A DNA stretch of 64,000 bases from Argentina anserina (Eukaryota > Streptophyta > Magnoliopsida > Rosales > Rosaceae): contig NW_026089433.1 of NCBI RefSeq assembly GCF_933775445.1, positions 1-64,000 on the forward strand, in the 5' to 3' direction. Shown piece after piece: positions 26,315 through 37,310 of the stretch (positions are counted from its first letter, which is position 1; every line of letters begins with the position of its first letter). The notes below the pieces were generated by a model. That model made no database searches. It saw only the letters and a program-made list of their open reading frames with translations, and was not told where the DNA came from. A program made the translations under genes and the position numbers.

Positions 26315-28445
26315 AGAAACTCGCATCAGAAAGCCTTACAGAAAGATACTCAAACGAGAAATGAAAAGATACACAATTGGAATAGTAAAGATACGCAAAC
26401 GATGTAAAGATACTCAGTTTGAAAGAAACACACTCCCACACTAGTAAAACTCTCAAATTCAATAGAAACTCGCATCAGAAAGCCTTACAGAAAGATACTC
26501 AAACGAGAAATGAAAAGATACACAATTGGAATAGTAAAGATACGCAAACGATGTAAAGATACTCAGTTTGAAAGAAACACACTCCCACACTTGCAAAACT
26601 CTCAAATACAATAGAAACTCGCATCAGAAGCCTTACAGAAAGATACTCAAACGAGAAATGAAAAGATACTCAATTGGAATTGTAAAGATACGCAAACGAT
26701 GTGAAGATACTCAGTTTGAAAGAAACACACTCCCACACTTGCAAAACTCTCAAATTCAATAGAAACTCGCATCAGAAAGCCTTATAGAAAGATACTCAAA
26801 CGAGAAATGAAAAGATACACAATTGGAGTAGAAAAGATACGCAAACGATGTAAAGATACACAATTGGAATAGTAAAGATACGCAAACGATGTAAAGATAC
26901 TCAGTTTGAAAGAAACACACTCCCACACTTGCAAAACTCTCAAATTCAATAGAAACTCGCATCAGAAAGCCTTACAGAAAGATACTCAAACGAGAAATGA
27001 AAAGATACACAATTGGAATAGTAAAGATACGCAAACTATGTAAAGATACACAATTGGAATAGTAAAGATACGCAAACGATGTAAAGATACACAATTGGAA
27101 TAGTAAACATACGCAAACGATGTAAAGATACTCAATTGGAATAGTAAAGATACGCAAACGATGTAAAGATACTCAGTTTGAAAGAAACACACTCCCACAC
27201 TTGCAAAACTCTCAAATACTATAGAAACTCGCATCAGAAGCCCTACAGAAAGATACTCAAATGAGAAATGAAAAGATACACAATTGGAATAGTAAAGATA
27301 CGCAAACGATGTAAAGATACTCAATTGGAATGGTAAAGATACGCAAACGATGTAAAGATACTCAGTTTGAAAGAAACACACTCCCACACTTGCAAAACTC
27401 TCAAATTCAATAGAAACTCGCATCAGAAAGCCTTACAGAAAGGTACTCAAACGAGAAATGAAAAGATACACAATTGGAATAGTAAAGATACGCAAACGAT
27501 GTAAAGATACTCAGTTTGAAAGAAACACACTCCCACACTTGCAAAACTCTCAAATTCAATAGAAACTCGCATCAGAAAGCCTTACAGAAAGATACTCAAA
27601 CGAGAAATGAAAAGATACACAATTGGAATAGTAAAGATACGCAAACGATGTAAAGATACACAGTTTGAAAGAAACACACTCCCACACTTGCAAAACTCTC
27701 AAATTCAATAGAAACTCGCATCAGAAAGCCTTACAGAAAGATACTCAAACGAGAAGTGAAAAGATACACAATTGGAATAGTAAAGATACGCAAACTATGT
27801 AAAGATACACAATTGGAATAGTAAAGATACGCAAACGATTTAAAGATACACAATTGGAATAGTAAAAATAGGCAAACGATGTAAAGATACTCAGTTTGAA
27901 AGAAACACACTCCCACACTTGCAAAACTCTCAAATTCAATAGAAACTCGCATCCGAAAGCTTTTCAGAAAGATACTCAAACGAGAAATGAAAAGATACAC
28001 AATTGGAATAGTAAAGATACGCAAACGATGTAAAGATACACAATTGGAATAGTAAAGATAAGCAAACGATGTAAAGTTACTCAGTTTGAAAGAAACACAC
28101 TCCCACACTTACAAAACTCTCAAATACAATAGAAACTCGCATCAGAAGCCTTACAGAAAGATACTCAAACGAGAAATGAAAAGATACACAATTGGAATAG
28201 TAAAGATACGCAAACGATGTAAAGATACTCAGTTTGAAAGAAACACACTCCCACACTTGGAAAACTCTCAAATACAATAGAAACTCGCATCAGAAGCCTT
28301 ATAGAAAGATACTCAAACGAGAAATGAAAAGATACACAATTGGAATAGTAAAGATACGCAAACGATGTAAAGATACACAATTGGAATAGTAAAGATACGC
28401 AAACGATGTAAAGATACTCAGTTTGAAAGAAACACACTCCCACAC
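26315..28445. repeat. Distant copy of the 12.4-14.5 kb satellite segment (offset 13915 bp)
   Basis: The run of units at about 12400-14530 recurs here at a constant offset of 13915 bp. It includes GATGTGAAGATAC with GGAATTGTAAAG (near 12780 and 26690), CTCAAATGAG, GGAATGGTAAAG, GAGAAGTGAAAAG, CATCCGAAAGCTTTTCAG and CACTTGGAAAAC. It is therefore a fourth member of the CATCCGAAAGC segment family, separated from the others by unrelated unit orders. Confidence 0.82.
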
Positions 28446-30684
28446 TTGCAAAACTCTCAAATACAATAGAAACTCGCATCAGAAGCCCTACAGAAAGATA
28501 CTCAAACGAGAAATGAAAAGATACACAATTGGAATAGTAAAGATACGCAAACGATGTAAAGATACTCAATTGGAATAGTAAAGATACGCAAACGATGTAA
28601 AGATACTCAGTTTGAAAGAAACACACTCCCACACTTGCAAAACTCTCAAATTCAATAGAAACTCGCATCAGAAAGCCTTACAGAAAGATACTCAAACGAG
28701 AAATGAAAAGATACACAATTGGAATAGTAAAGATACGCAAACGATGTAAAGATACTCAGTTTGAAAGAAACACACTCCCACACTTGCAAAACTCTCAAAT
28801 TCAATAGAAACTCGCATCAGAAAGCCTTACAGAAAGATACTCAAACGAGAAATGAAAAGATACACAATTGGAATAGTAAAGATACGCAAACGATGTAAAG
28901 ATACACAATTGGAATAGTAAAGATACGCAAACGATGTAAAGATACTCAGTTTGAAAGAAACACACTCCCACACTTGCAAAACTCTCAAATTCAATAGAAA
29001 CTGGCATCAGAAAGCCTTACAGAAAGATACTCAAACGAGAAATGAAAAGATACACAATGGGAATAGTAAAGATACGCAAACTATGTAAAGATACTCAATT
29101 TGAAAGAAACACACTCCCACACTTGCAAAACTCTCAAATTCAATAGAAACTCGCATCAGAAAGCCTTACAGAAAGATACTCAAACGAGAAATGAAAAGAT
29201 ACACAATTGGAATAGTAAAGATACACAAACGATGTAAAGATACACAATTGGAATAGTAAACATACGCAAACGATGTAAAGATACTCAGTTTGAAAGAAAC
29301 ACAATCCCACACTTGCAAAACTCTCAAATTCAATAGAAACTCGCATCAGAAAGCCTTACAGAAAGATACTCAAACGAGAAATGAAAAGATACACAATTGG
29401 AATAGTAAACATACGCAAACGATGTAAAGATTATCAGTTTGAAAGAAACACACTCCCACACATGCAAAACTTTCAAATGCAACAGAAACTCGCATCAGAA
29501 GCCTTACAGAAAGATACTCAAACGGGAAATGAAAAGATACTCAATTGGAATTGTAAAGATACGCAAACGATGTGAAGATACTCAGTTTGAAAGAAACACA
29601 CTCCCACACTTGCAAAACACTCAAATTCAATAGAAACTCGCATCAGAAAGCCTTACAGAAAGATACTCAAACGAGAAATGAAAAGATACACAATTGGAGT
29701 AGAAAAGATACGCAAACGATGTAAAGATACACAATTGGAATAGTAAAGATACGCAAACGATGTAAAGATACTCAGTTTGAAAGAAACACACTCCCACACT
29801 TGCAAAACTCTCAAATTAAATAGAAACTCGCATCAGAAAGCCTTACATAAAGATACTCAAACGAGAAATGAAAAGATACACAATTGGAATAGTAAAGATA
29901 CGCAAACGATGTAAAGATACACAATTGGAATAGTAAAGATAAGCAAACGATGTAAAGATACACAATTGGAATAGTAAACATACGCAAACGATGTAAAGAT
30001 ACTCAGTTTGAAAGAAACACACTCCCACACTTGCAAAACTCTCAAATTCAATAGAAACTCGCATCAGAAAGCCTTACAGAAAGATACTCACACGAGAAAT
30101 GAAAAGATACACAATTGGAATAGTAAAGATACGCAAACGATGTAAAGATACTCAGTTTGAAAGAAACACACTCCCACACTTGCAAAACTCTCAAATACAA
30201 TAGAAACTCGCATCAGAAGCCCTACAGAAAGATACTCAAACGAGAAATGAAAAGATACACAATTGGAATAGTAAAGATACGCAAACGATGTAAAGATACT
30301 CAATTGGAATAGTAAAGATACGCAAACGATGTAAAGATACTCAGTTTGAAAGAAACACACTCCCACACTTGCAAAACTCTCAAATTCAATAGAAACTCGC
30401 ATCAGAAAGCCTTACAGAAAGATACTCAAACGAGAAATGAAAAGATACACAATTAGAATAGTAAAGATACGCAAACGATGTAAAGATACTCAGTTTGAAA
30501 GAAACACACTCCCACACTTGCAAAACTCTCAAATTCAATAGAAACTCGCATCAGAAAGCCTTACAGAAAGATACTCAAACGAGAAATGAAAAGATACACA
30601 ATTGGAATAGTAAAGATACGCAAACGATGTAAAGATACTCAGTTTGAAAGAAACACACTCCCACACTTGCAAAACTCTCAAATA

Positions 30685-32429
30685 TGATAGAGCGTTCGTT
30701 TAGAACGTCTATAAAATACCCTGAAAAACATCATTGTTAGTATAGAATAAGCAGGGATCGTTCAGTCCGGGGAATCAAAAGGGCCTCAACACTTATCATG
30801 TTATTGGGGGATTTGATTTGGATTCTAAATCTACAACTGAAAATAAATCCTAAATTACTTATATACAATTGATCAACCATTCATCACATAACTAAAACAC
30901 GAATTCTACTCAAGAAACATGTATGACATGCCTAGAACAACATATAGGCAGCAAGTATTTTCGATTCTTCTTAAGTCCATTTCAATTCCAATTCTAATTA
31001 GAGTCCGAAGCGGTTCATCTAATCGTTAAGACTTCTTAATTATTTAGAATCAACGAAGCGTTCAATCCTAAACATATGCTAAAGAGTGTTCAACATAACG
31101 AAGCGTACTAGTTAAACAACAAAGTAGCACATAAGCACATTAAGTCGAATTGGAGACATGTAAGCAAGCATGACGTCACTCATCTTGATTAAACATGCAA
31201 ATTCCTAGAACTATCACAGCCCTATATAAGTAGCAATAATTGAGACACGAAGCGCATAACTCGATCAAATACTACTTTGGTGAATTAAATCGCAACCTTA
31301 AGAGAACCATGGCCTTGGCTTCCTCAAGCATTGATTTAGATGCACAAATTCAAGGAATAAATTGAAGTAAAACCTAAATAGAAATAGAAAACCTACTGCC
31401 CATAGATGCTACACACGGCATACACACATATTTCATGAGTTCATGCAATCAAAACATAAAACCAAAGAAATCTGAATTTATGTTCTTCATATATGAAACC
31501 GAAAATAACATCCAATGATTCATACAATAAATTCGAAATTTGCAGAAAATAAAAAGAAAGATTACAAGCCATGGATGAATCACACATTAGAAAACCTTGA
31601 AGGATGGAGGAAGATGAATTCGAATTGGTGGAGGAGGAAGATGAGCACGGCTTGATGATGATAGATGAAGGTTTTTGGCTTCAATTTTCTGGATGTTTTT
31701 GGGCAGCAATTCGGCTTTGTTTGTGAGAGAATGGAGATCATGAATTGTGAGGGAGGCCATGCCTTTTATAGAGGAAGGAGGAGAGGAGGGGCTGCTAGGG
31801 TTTTGAATGGGCTGATCCATGTATTTCCTTTTTTTTTTCTTTTCTTTCCTTCTCGATTGAATGATGATCATCTTTGTTAGTCACATGCATTCTCCCTTCT
31901 TCTAGACCACATGCATTCTTCAGAATTATCTCTTTGTTCTCTCCTTCCTTTTTCTTCTTTTGTTTCCTTCTTTTCTTATTCTTTCCATTTAATGGCCGGA
32001 TGAACCTTCCCTCCTTTGAGGCTGCATACTTATTCCTTTTCATCTTATTCAGAAACTAAATTACTTCTTTCCTTTTTCTCTTTTTGTTTCCTTCTTCTCC
32101 TCTTTCTTTCCATAATTTCCAAGTCATTATCTCACATTTAATTCTGAAAATAAGGAAAGGAAATAATAAATATAAATCACATATGTTACAGAAATATCGA
32201 ATAATAAAAATCCTAACCAAACTAGGTTTCCTAGTTCGACAAGGAATACTACTCTATAGCACTCTCGACAATTTCTGCATTTTACACCCGTTTTAGCACC
32301 AAAAGGGAACGAACGTCACTAAAGACTCCTAAGTCGACTCAATGACTCTATACTACAATAATAAGGGTTAAGTAAAGTACAAATGGAGGTAAAAATATGT
32401 TAAGAACGTCGCACAAAGTGCTCCTATCA
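30685..32429 (-). repeat. 3' LTR of outer element (1745 bp)
   Basis: On the minus strand it starts TGATAGGAGCACTTTGTGC and ends GCTCTATCA, so it has the usual TG...CA ends. The U3 part (about 31830-32100 on the plus strand) is a long C/T-rich tract, hence purine-rich in the sense direction. The U5 end contains GGACTGAACGATCCCTGC, which has a recognisable relative in the inner LTR (36500-36540). The left neighbour is satellite ending CTCTCAAATA. Open frames of 60-94 codons inside (lysine-, serine- and proline-rich) are low-complexity by-products of the C/T tract. Confidence 0.93.
31761..31770 (-). promoter_or_regulatory. LTR TATA box (left LTR)
   Basis: The minus strand reads TATAAAAGGC, a strong plant TATA-box match, about 660 bp from the start of the LTR and preceded by purine-rich U3. 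If used, transcription would start near 31735. From this 3' LTR it would run out of the element into the left satellite. Activity is inferred, not shown. Confidence 0.6.
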
Positions 32430-32443
32430 ACTACCCCACACTT
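32430..32443 (-). other. Polypurine tract of outer element
   Basis: The minus strand reads AAGTGTGGGGTAGT immediately before the LTR start TGATAGG. It is preceded by GCTAAGGGTCTAGCAAAAGC, which matches GCTAAGGGACTAGCAAAGC before the inner element's tract at 40167. This is the expected plus-strand primer for second-strand synthesis. Confidence 0.82.
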
Positions 32444-34446
32444 GGCTTTTGCTAGACCCTTAGCAAAACAAAACAAAACTATACAAAACACTATTGCCCC
32501 TAAATGATTGCCTCAGAATCTCAAAACACATAGCTTTCAAGTTAAGCATTTGAATGTAAGCACATAAATTCCAAGTTTCATAAACATGCTTCATAGTATG
32601 AATAAGTAAGAAATGAGACAATAGGCACATAACATGTTTAGTCAATTCAATCCTCCTCACAAGGCATACTCTCTTCTTTTCACTCAGATTCATAGTTATG
32701 ATTCACACACAAGTATATGCAAGAGAAAGGATAATAAAGCATCAAATAGCTTGCATATTTCATCAAATGAAAACACTTTGTGAATAACAAAAGGAAAACC
32801 TCATTTAACAACTAAGTGCACAAATGGACCAAAACCATATGCTCAACTCTTGTGATAATCTCCACAAACCAATATATGCTCATTTTAAGAATCATTAGGA
32901 TCATTATACAAGGTGAATGTTTAGGCTTAGCTAAAGGCATGGAATATCGAGGAATTACAAAGGTAATCCTATAGATTTAGCAGAATAAACACCATCCTTA
33001 TGACACCACACACCTTCAAGGGCCAAATATAACAAGTTGGGCCCAATCATCATTATAAACGCCAAAGTGAAAATGGACAAAGGTCAAATAAACATTTTTA
33101 GACCTTCAATTACAACTCAACTCCAAATTACAAATGGAAGATCACATCTTTTCTTTTCTTTTTCTTGTATTGCAGAATTTATCATTTTTTCTTTTGTTTT
33201 TCATTCAATTTTTTTTCGGCATGCTTAAAAGCTTGTTCTCATTTTTTTCTCATGTCTTCCACCCCACACTTATTTTATACATCATCACAACATCATCTCA
33301 CCAAAAGTTATGCCAAGTCTATAGGACAAGGTAGAGGTACTATACTAAGCATGGAGATAACATAGGTGATGAAGAAAGGCTCAATGTAGGCTCAAATGGG
33401 GTTCAACTAAGGGGTCCCAAACAGGGCACATATAGGGATACATGGCTGTTTGGCTAAAGTGGTGGTAATCCTAGAAATGATCCATAAATCACTTTCAAAA
33501 TTAGAGCATTTTATGACTTAAAAGTTTCAACAATCACGAAAGATGAGTTCTAGTAAATTCTAGAGTCCATTAAAAGCTATGGCACATAGTCATTGAATAT
33601 GCAAAGAATAATGAGGTTCACAAAACAACCACGAAATTTCATATTATCACTCAAGAAGAAAGCATATATAAGCTCAAAAACTCACAGGTTGTTATGGATT
33701 TAAACTAACCAACATGTATGCCATATTACATTCAATCAAAATCTCACATGTTCATACCAAATCCACATTATCAATGAAACTTACAATTCAATTCTTATGA
33801 AATGCAAAACCATCATCTATGCATTTTAGAGATATAATCATCCTAGACTTTAGGGGCATCCTATGACTCAAAACAACACGTTTTTTTTTCGATTTTTTAT
33901 TATTTTTTTCTTTCTTTTTTCGTTTATATCATGAAATCAAAGCAAAAATTAGCAAACAATGATCATGCAACCCTACCCCACACTTAGAAAATTACATTGT
34001 CCTCAATGTAAGCTCAATAATCAGAATGTAATTCATAAGTATAGACTAAGATCACACATCAATACATATACAATTCAACCATAAGAGTGAAGGGATAAGA
34101 AAATGCAAACTCCCGTAGACGACTCCTCCACAGGTACGGTTGAAATGGGTTGCCTCCCATGCAGCGCTTAACTTTTATAGTCCTTTAGCCTAGACTCTGC
34201 ACTTCTTTTTAAGTTGTAGGCCACGCCACTTGGAGTTCTACACCTCCAAATTTGTGCCTCTTTGACTATCAAAACTCAATCATGTTCACCCACTCTTAAA
34301 CTACATCGTATCAAGAAAAAGAACATTAGAAGAGTGAACATGGGAACTCAAAGAATAAGTTAGTATAATGTTAATGATTAAATAAAAGTTAGTATGAGTT
34401 AAATTAAATGCAAATCACGAATCAAAAGTTAGAGTGTGGTGGAACT
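32444..34446 (-). other. 3' untranslated region of outer element
   Basis: Non-coding on both strands. Reading on the minus strand it holds, in order: AAGCGCTGCATGGGAGGCAACCCA at 34146-34169 (written here as its halves AAGCGCTGCATG and GGAGGCAACCCA), then GAGGACAATG followed by AAGTGTGGGG at 33973-34010, then a purine-rich tract at about 33147-33217, then a further AAGTGTGGGG at about 33262. The same ordered set appears in the inner element on the plus strand (37789-39280). A stretch near 33360-33620 is homologous to 38990-39180. Such motif series are characteristic of Athila/Tat-type elements downstream of pol. Confidence 0.78.
33880..33925. repeat. T-rich low-complexity tract
   Basis: A T-dominated stretch (runs of seven to nine T, with CGA, A and C interruptions) lies within the outer 3' untranslated region. 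It is A-rich in the sense direction of that element. It has no coding or structural meaning that I can support. Confidence 0.7.
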
Positions 34447-36584
34447 TGATAGGAGCACAAAGTGTGACATTCTTAATGTGATTATGCCCTATTCTTACTC
34501 TTTGTTACCTCTTATTTAGTATGTTTTAGTTTCTTTTGTAAGAATAAGTGTCTAGGTAGAGCTTATATCAATTATGAGTGAATTGATGATGAAATCGTGC
34601 TAAGTGTTAATAATCCTTGTTGAGATATGATTCCTTGTTCGAGTAGGATTCATCCTTTCGTATTTCTTTGTTTCTAACATACTTATTCTTATTAGGAAAT
34701 ACAAATCCATGTTGGAGAAGGAAAGCAATCCTAGTTCCACAAGGAAAGAGAAGAAAATACACTTAAAAGCCCAATCCATTCAAGAATCAAAATGCTGTCA
34801 ATATTCGTAGTCCAACTTCGACGGGCTCCCCTGGATAGCTCCGATCGAGTTAGAAGACCTACTTTATATGGAAATAAAGGTATTTGAGTCTAGTTTCTGT
34901 AGGATTTGGAATCAAATCAATATCTTATTCCTACAGAGAGATATGACTGAATCATTGATCGGAGGTCCAATGAACTCGGCGGAATTATCTCAGCCATTGA
35001 TTTGCTTTTGATCCAAGGGTTATGAGGGAAACTTGGGACCTTGTTTGTCCTGCATATAGAGCACAAATATGATCAGAATCTCCATAAATCCCTGCACCAA
35101 AGAATGTCAAAGAATGCATGCAGCAAATTAAATGAGAATAGGCAAGAAAGTCAAAGAAGGCATGCAGCAAATTTAATGAGGAGAGCTAAGAAAAATCAAA
35201 CATGGCTGCAACAATTAAGACTTTTGCTGCCTCCCTAATTTAAAGGAAGAAATTTGTGCAAAAGAAATCAGCATTAAAGGAGGAAGAAGATATGCAATCC
35301 TTATAGAAATCAGAATTCTGGCAGTGCAGATCATCCATCTTTGACGGGCTCCCCTGGACAGCTCAAAATGATTGAGAAAATGTACCTTATATGGATGAAA
35401 AGCCATGGAAGTCTAGTTGAAATTGCCAGTTGGAATCATCTCAATATCTATTTTCTAGAGAAAGTTATGGCCACAACAAGGGACAAAGGTCAAATCTGCC
35501 GAATCTAGGAAACCTCAACCAATTTGGTTTCAACTTTGTGGACTTTGTGGCCATCCTCCCTTGGGTTTCTTCCTCTATATATAGCACCTCATTTCCACAG
35601 AAAATGATCATCAACCTTGTGCACATACTAGCCAAAGCTCTACCAAATTTCATACTCACCCATTCAAGAAATCCTAAAACCGATTCCACCATTCTCCACC
35701 AATCCTTAGCCTTCAAGCACGCTTGTGAAGAGGTTCCATCCCATTGGAAAGCCACGGCTACACATTGTGAGATCGCTTGATTGATAAAGTGTAACCATGA
35801 TTCTCTCTATGTTTATTTCGGTTTTTGGTTTTTCTTGTTCTTGGTTGTGTATGTGTTTTGGTCATTGTAAACTTATTTCGATTTTGTTTATGAGATAGTT
35901 ACTTGTTTCAAATTATATAAAGTTTCGATTTTAGGTTTGTAGTTCTATGATTTTAGTTTATGCCGTGACATGTCTTTGTGTGATTTCGAGAGTATCTATG
36001 TGTTATGTATACGCTTGTAGCATGATATTTAGGTTGTTGGATTTATGACTTGTGCTATGAACATGTTTATCTTTTCTATGTGATTTTCAAAATTGCATGA
36101 TTGGGGGTTAAGTAGGTGACATGCTTAATGAATTCAATATGCGTGGCTTTGAAGTTACATGGTAGGATAAGTATGTTAGATTTCGATTAAGACCGCTTGG
36201 AATGAATCGAATGTGTTAAGTGTCTATGTGTTTAGGTTACTGCTTAGGACCCTAATTGCATGATCCAACCTTAATTATTCATGATAGTGTCTCGGTACGA
36301 CTGTTAAAGGAGGACTAAAATCTGATTTTCGTTAGCTTTGTATGATTTGTTTTGGTAATGTATTATGTGTTGGTTGGTTGATCACATGTATATATTAGTT
36401 TAGGTTTATTTTATGTTTGATCCGAAATATATCTCAAATCTTTGAAACACTCATGAATTCGTTGATAAATGTTTGTGATTCTTTACCCTGGTTGGATCCC
36501 CGGTTTGTGAACGATACCCTCTTGCTTTATACTACTAACGATGCTTACAGGGTTAATATTGATCTCGAGTAATCGAACCGATCA
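34447..36584 (+). repeat. LTR of inner element (2138 bp)
   Basis: It starts TGATAGGAGCACAAAGTG and ends ACCGATCA. The first 30 bases are a clear relative of the outer LTR start, and 36490-36560 (GGATCCCCGG, GAACGATACCCT, TATACTACTAACGATG) is a relative of the outer U5. The middle is unrelated and holds two copies, about 525 bp apart, of a block containing GACGGGCTCCCCTGGA and TATATGG (34819-34900 and 35343-35430). Open frames of 61-116 codons here show no protein motif. No second copy of this LTR exists in the window. Confidence 0.82.
35576..35584 (+). promoter_or_regulatory. TATA box in inner LTR
   Basis: CTCTATATATAGCACC is the best plus-strand TATA box in the inner LTR, about 1.13 kb from its start. 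It would place transcription start near 35610. Its use is inferred only from motif and position. Confidence 0.5.
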
Positions 36585-36586
36585 AA

Positions 36587-36606
36587 TGGCGCCGTTGCCG
36601 GGGATC
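36587..36606 (+). other. Primer-binding site of inner element (tRNA-Asp, 20/20)
   Basis: TGGCGCCGTTGCCGGGGATC is a perfect complement of the last 20 nt of plant tRNA-Asp including CCA. It follows the LTR end after a two-base spacer (AA). This fixes the LTR end at 36584 and the plus orientation. Confidence 0.93.
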
Positions 36607-37310
36607 CATCATTATGGATCCCAATCTTTTAATTTCGAATTCACTGTTCATATTGTAAATTTGTATATATTTTTTTTCTTACTTTGTTCTAATATATACT
36701 AATTTTATCTTAGGTTGTTATTTTTTATGATTAATGAATGATTGTTGTAGGTTGTAAATCGAACGGAATAGGTAAAGTCCCTTTTGTTAATATTAGCCTC
36801 AACCCCTCATGTTTTCTTCCAAAGTTTTTGCATGAGGTTGAGGGCGGCTTTTATTAACACTTGGAGAATTGTCTAACACCCAAGTTTAAGTCCAGCTGAG
36901 TAAGAGGCATGCTCTTTTATTACCCTGGTGCATGGGACCAAAATTGGATCTCAGAGAACTATTGACTGACATACATCTCGGTGATGGAGTCGATAGGGAG
37001 TTCGCTCTCCGTAGTTCAACAAATGAGTCCTACCATGTTCACTATCTCTAATTGAGCTATACGGTCTTCTGAAACAAAGACTTGATCTTGTGTCTAGACA
37101 TTCATACTTAGGCCGCACGTCCACCTCGGTTTACAACTTAGAATCAGTCGTTCATTCAATCATTGAAATAGCAAAAAGAACTTGTGAATTGTGTGAACTT
37201 TGTAAACTTAAAGAACTAACTTGTGAATCCTTATCTTATTTTGTTGTAACATATAATAATTATAATTGTGTGTACTTTCTTAGGTTTTTAAGTTGAGAAA
37301 TTAAAACGAA
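36607..37310 (+). other. Leader of inner element
   Basis: Non-coding sequence after the primer-binding site. Positions 36770-37135 are homologous to the inverted outer leader (40610-40990). Shared blocks are AGGTAAAGTCC, TTAATATTAGCC, GGCGGCTTTTATTAACAC, GAGCTGAGTAAG-like and TTACCCTGGT sequence, and GGCCGCACGTCCACCTCGG. A reading frame of 68 codons at 37090-37296 is not supported: its matching outer stretch is not open in the same way. Confidence 0.78.
36785..36859 (+). other. Predicted leader hairpin, inner element
   Basis: Outer arms TGTTAATA (36785-36792) and TATTAACA (36852-36859) are complementary. Inner arms around CCTCAACCCCTCATG (36797-36811) and CATGAGGTTGAGGG (36831-36844) pair with small bulges. 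The loop is about 19 nt. The same arms occur in the outer leader. Confidence 0.55.

Larger units (their letters stand above)
1..30684. repeat. Satellite array, left block (B + nA tandem repeat)
   Basis: This is a head-to-tail tandem array with no interruption and no inverted unit that I could see; it runs off the left edge of the window. Each unit starts at the motif GATACTCAGTTTG and has a 107/108-bp block B followed by n copies of a 41-bp module A. The one-base B difference is CAGAAGCC versus CAGAAAGCC. Starts of the first units read by eye are spaced 230, 149, 149, 271, 189, 231, 190, 149 and 312 bp, all equal to 107/108 + 41n. The plus strand is A-rich: a typical A module has 20 A, 8 T and 13 G+C. 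Left-side diagnostic variants include CACTAGTAAAAC for CACTTGCAAAAC, CGATTTAAAG for CGATGTAAAG and CAGTTCG for CAGTTTG. Nothing suggests coding. Whether it is centromeric cannot be read from sequence alone. Confidence 0.97.

Noticed and set aside
1..30684. CRISPR-like direct repeats
   Set aside because: The intervals between repeats are themselves repeats of the same family, unit sizes are wrong, and the retrotransposon context is eukaryotic.
31221..31229. TATA-like CTATATAAG on the plus strand of the left LTR
   Set aside because: It is on the strand opposite to the element's sense and lies towards the U5 side; the minus-strand TATAAAAGGC at 31761-31770 fits better.
31587..32043. Lysine- or serine/proline-rich open frames in the LTR (also at 42213-42669)
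   Set aside because: They come from the purine/pyrimidine-rich U3 tract, overlap each other on both strands and recur only because the LTR is duplicated.
34281..34342. Inverted repeat CATGTTCAC...GTGAACATG
   Set aside because: Short imperfect arms around an A/T-rich loop with no counterpart in the inner element; too weak to report as a functional structure.
35430..35780. Frames of 116 (+) and 96 (-) codons in the inner LTR
   Set aside because: They are the longest in the non-satellite part but sit across the predicted TATA box, overlap on opposite strands, and show no gag, pol or other recognisable motif.
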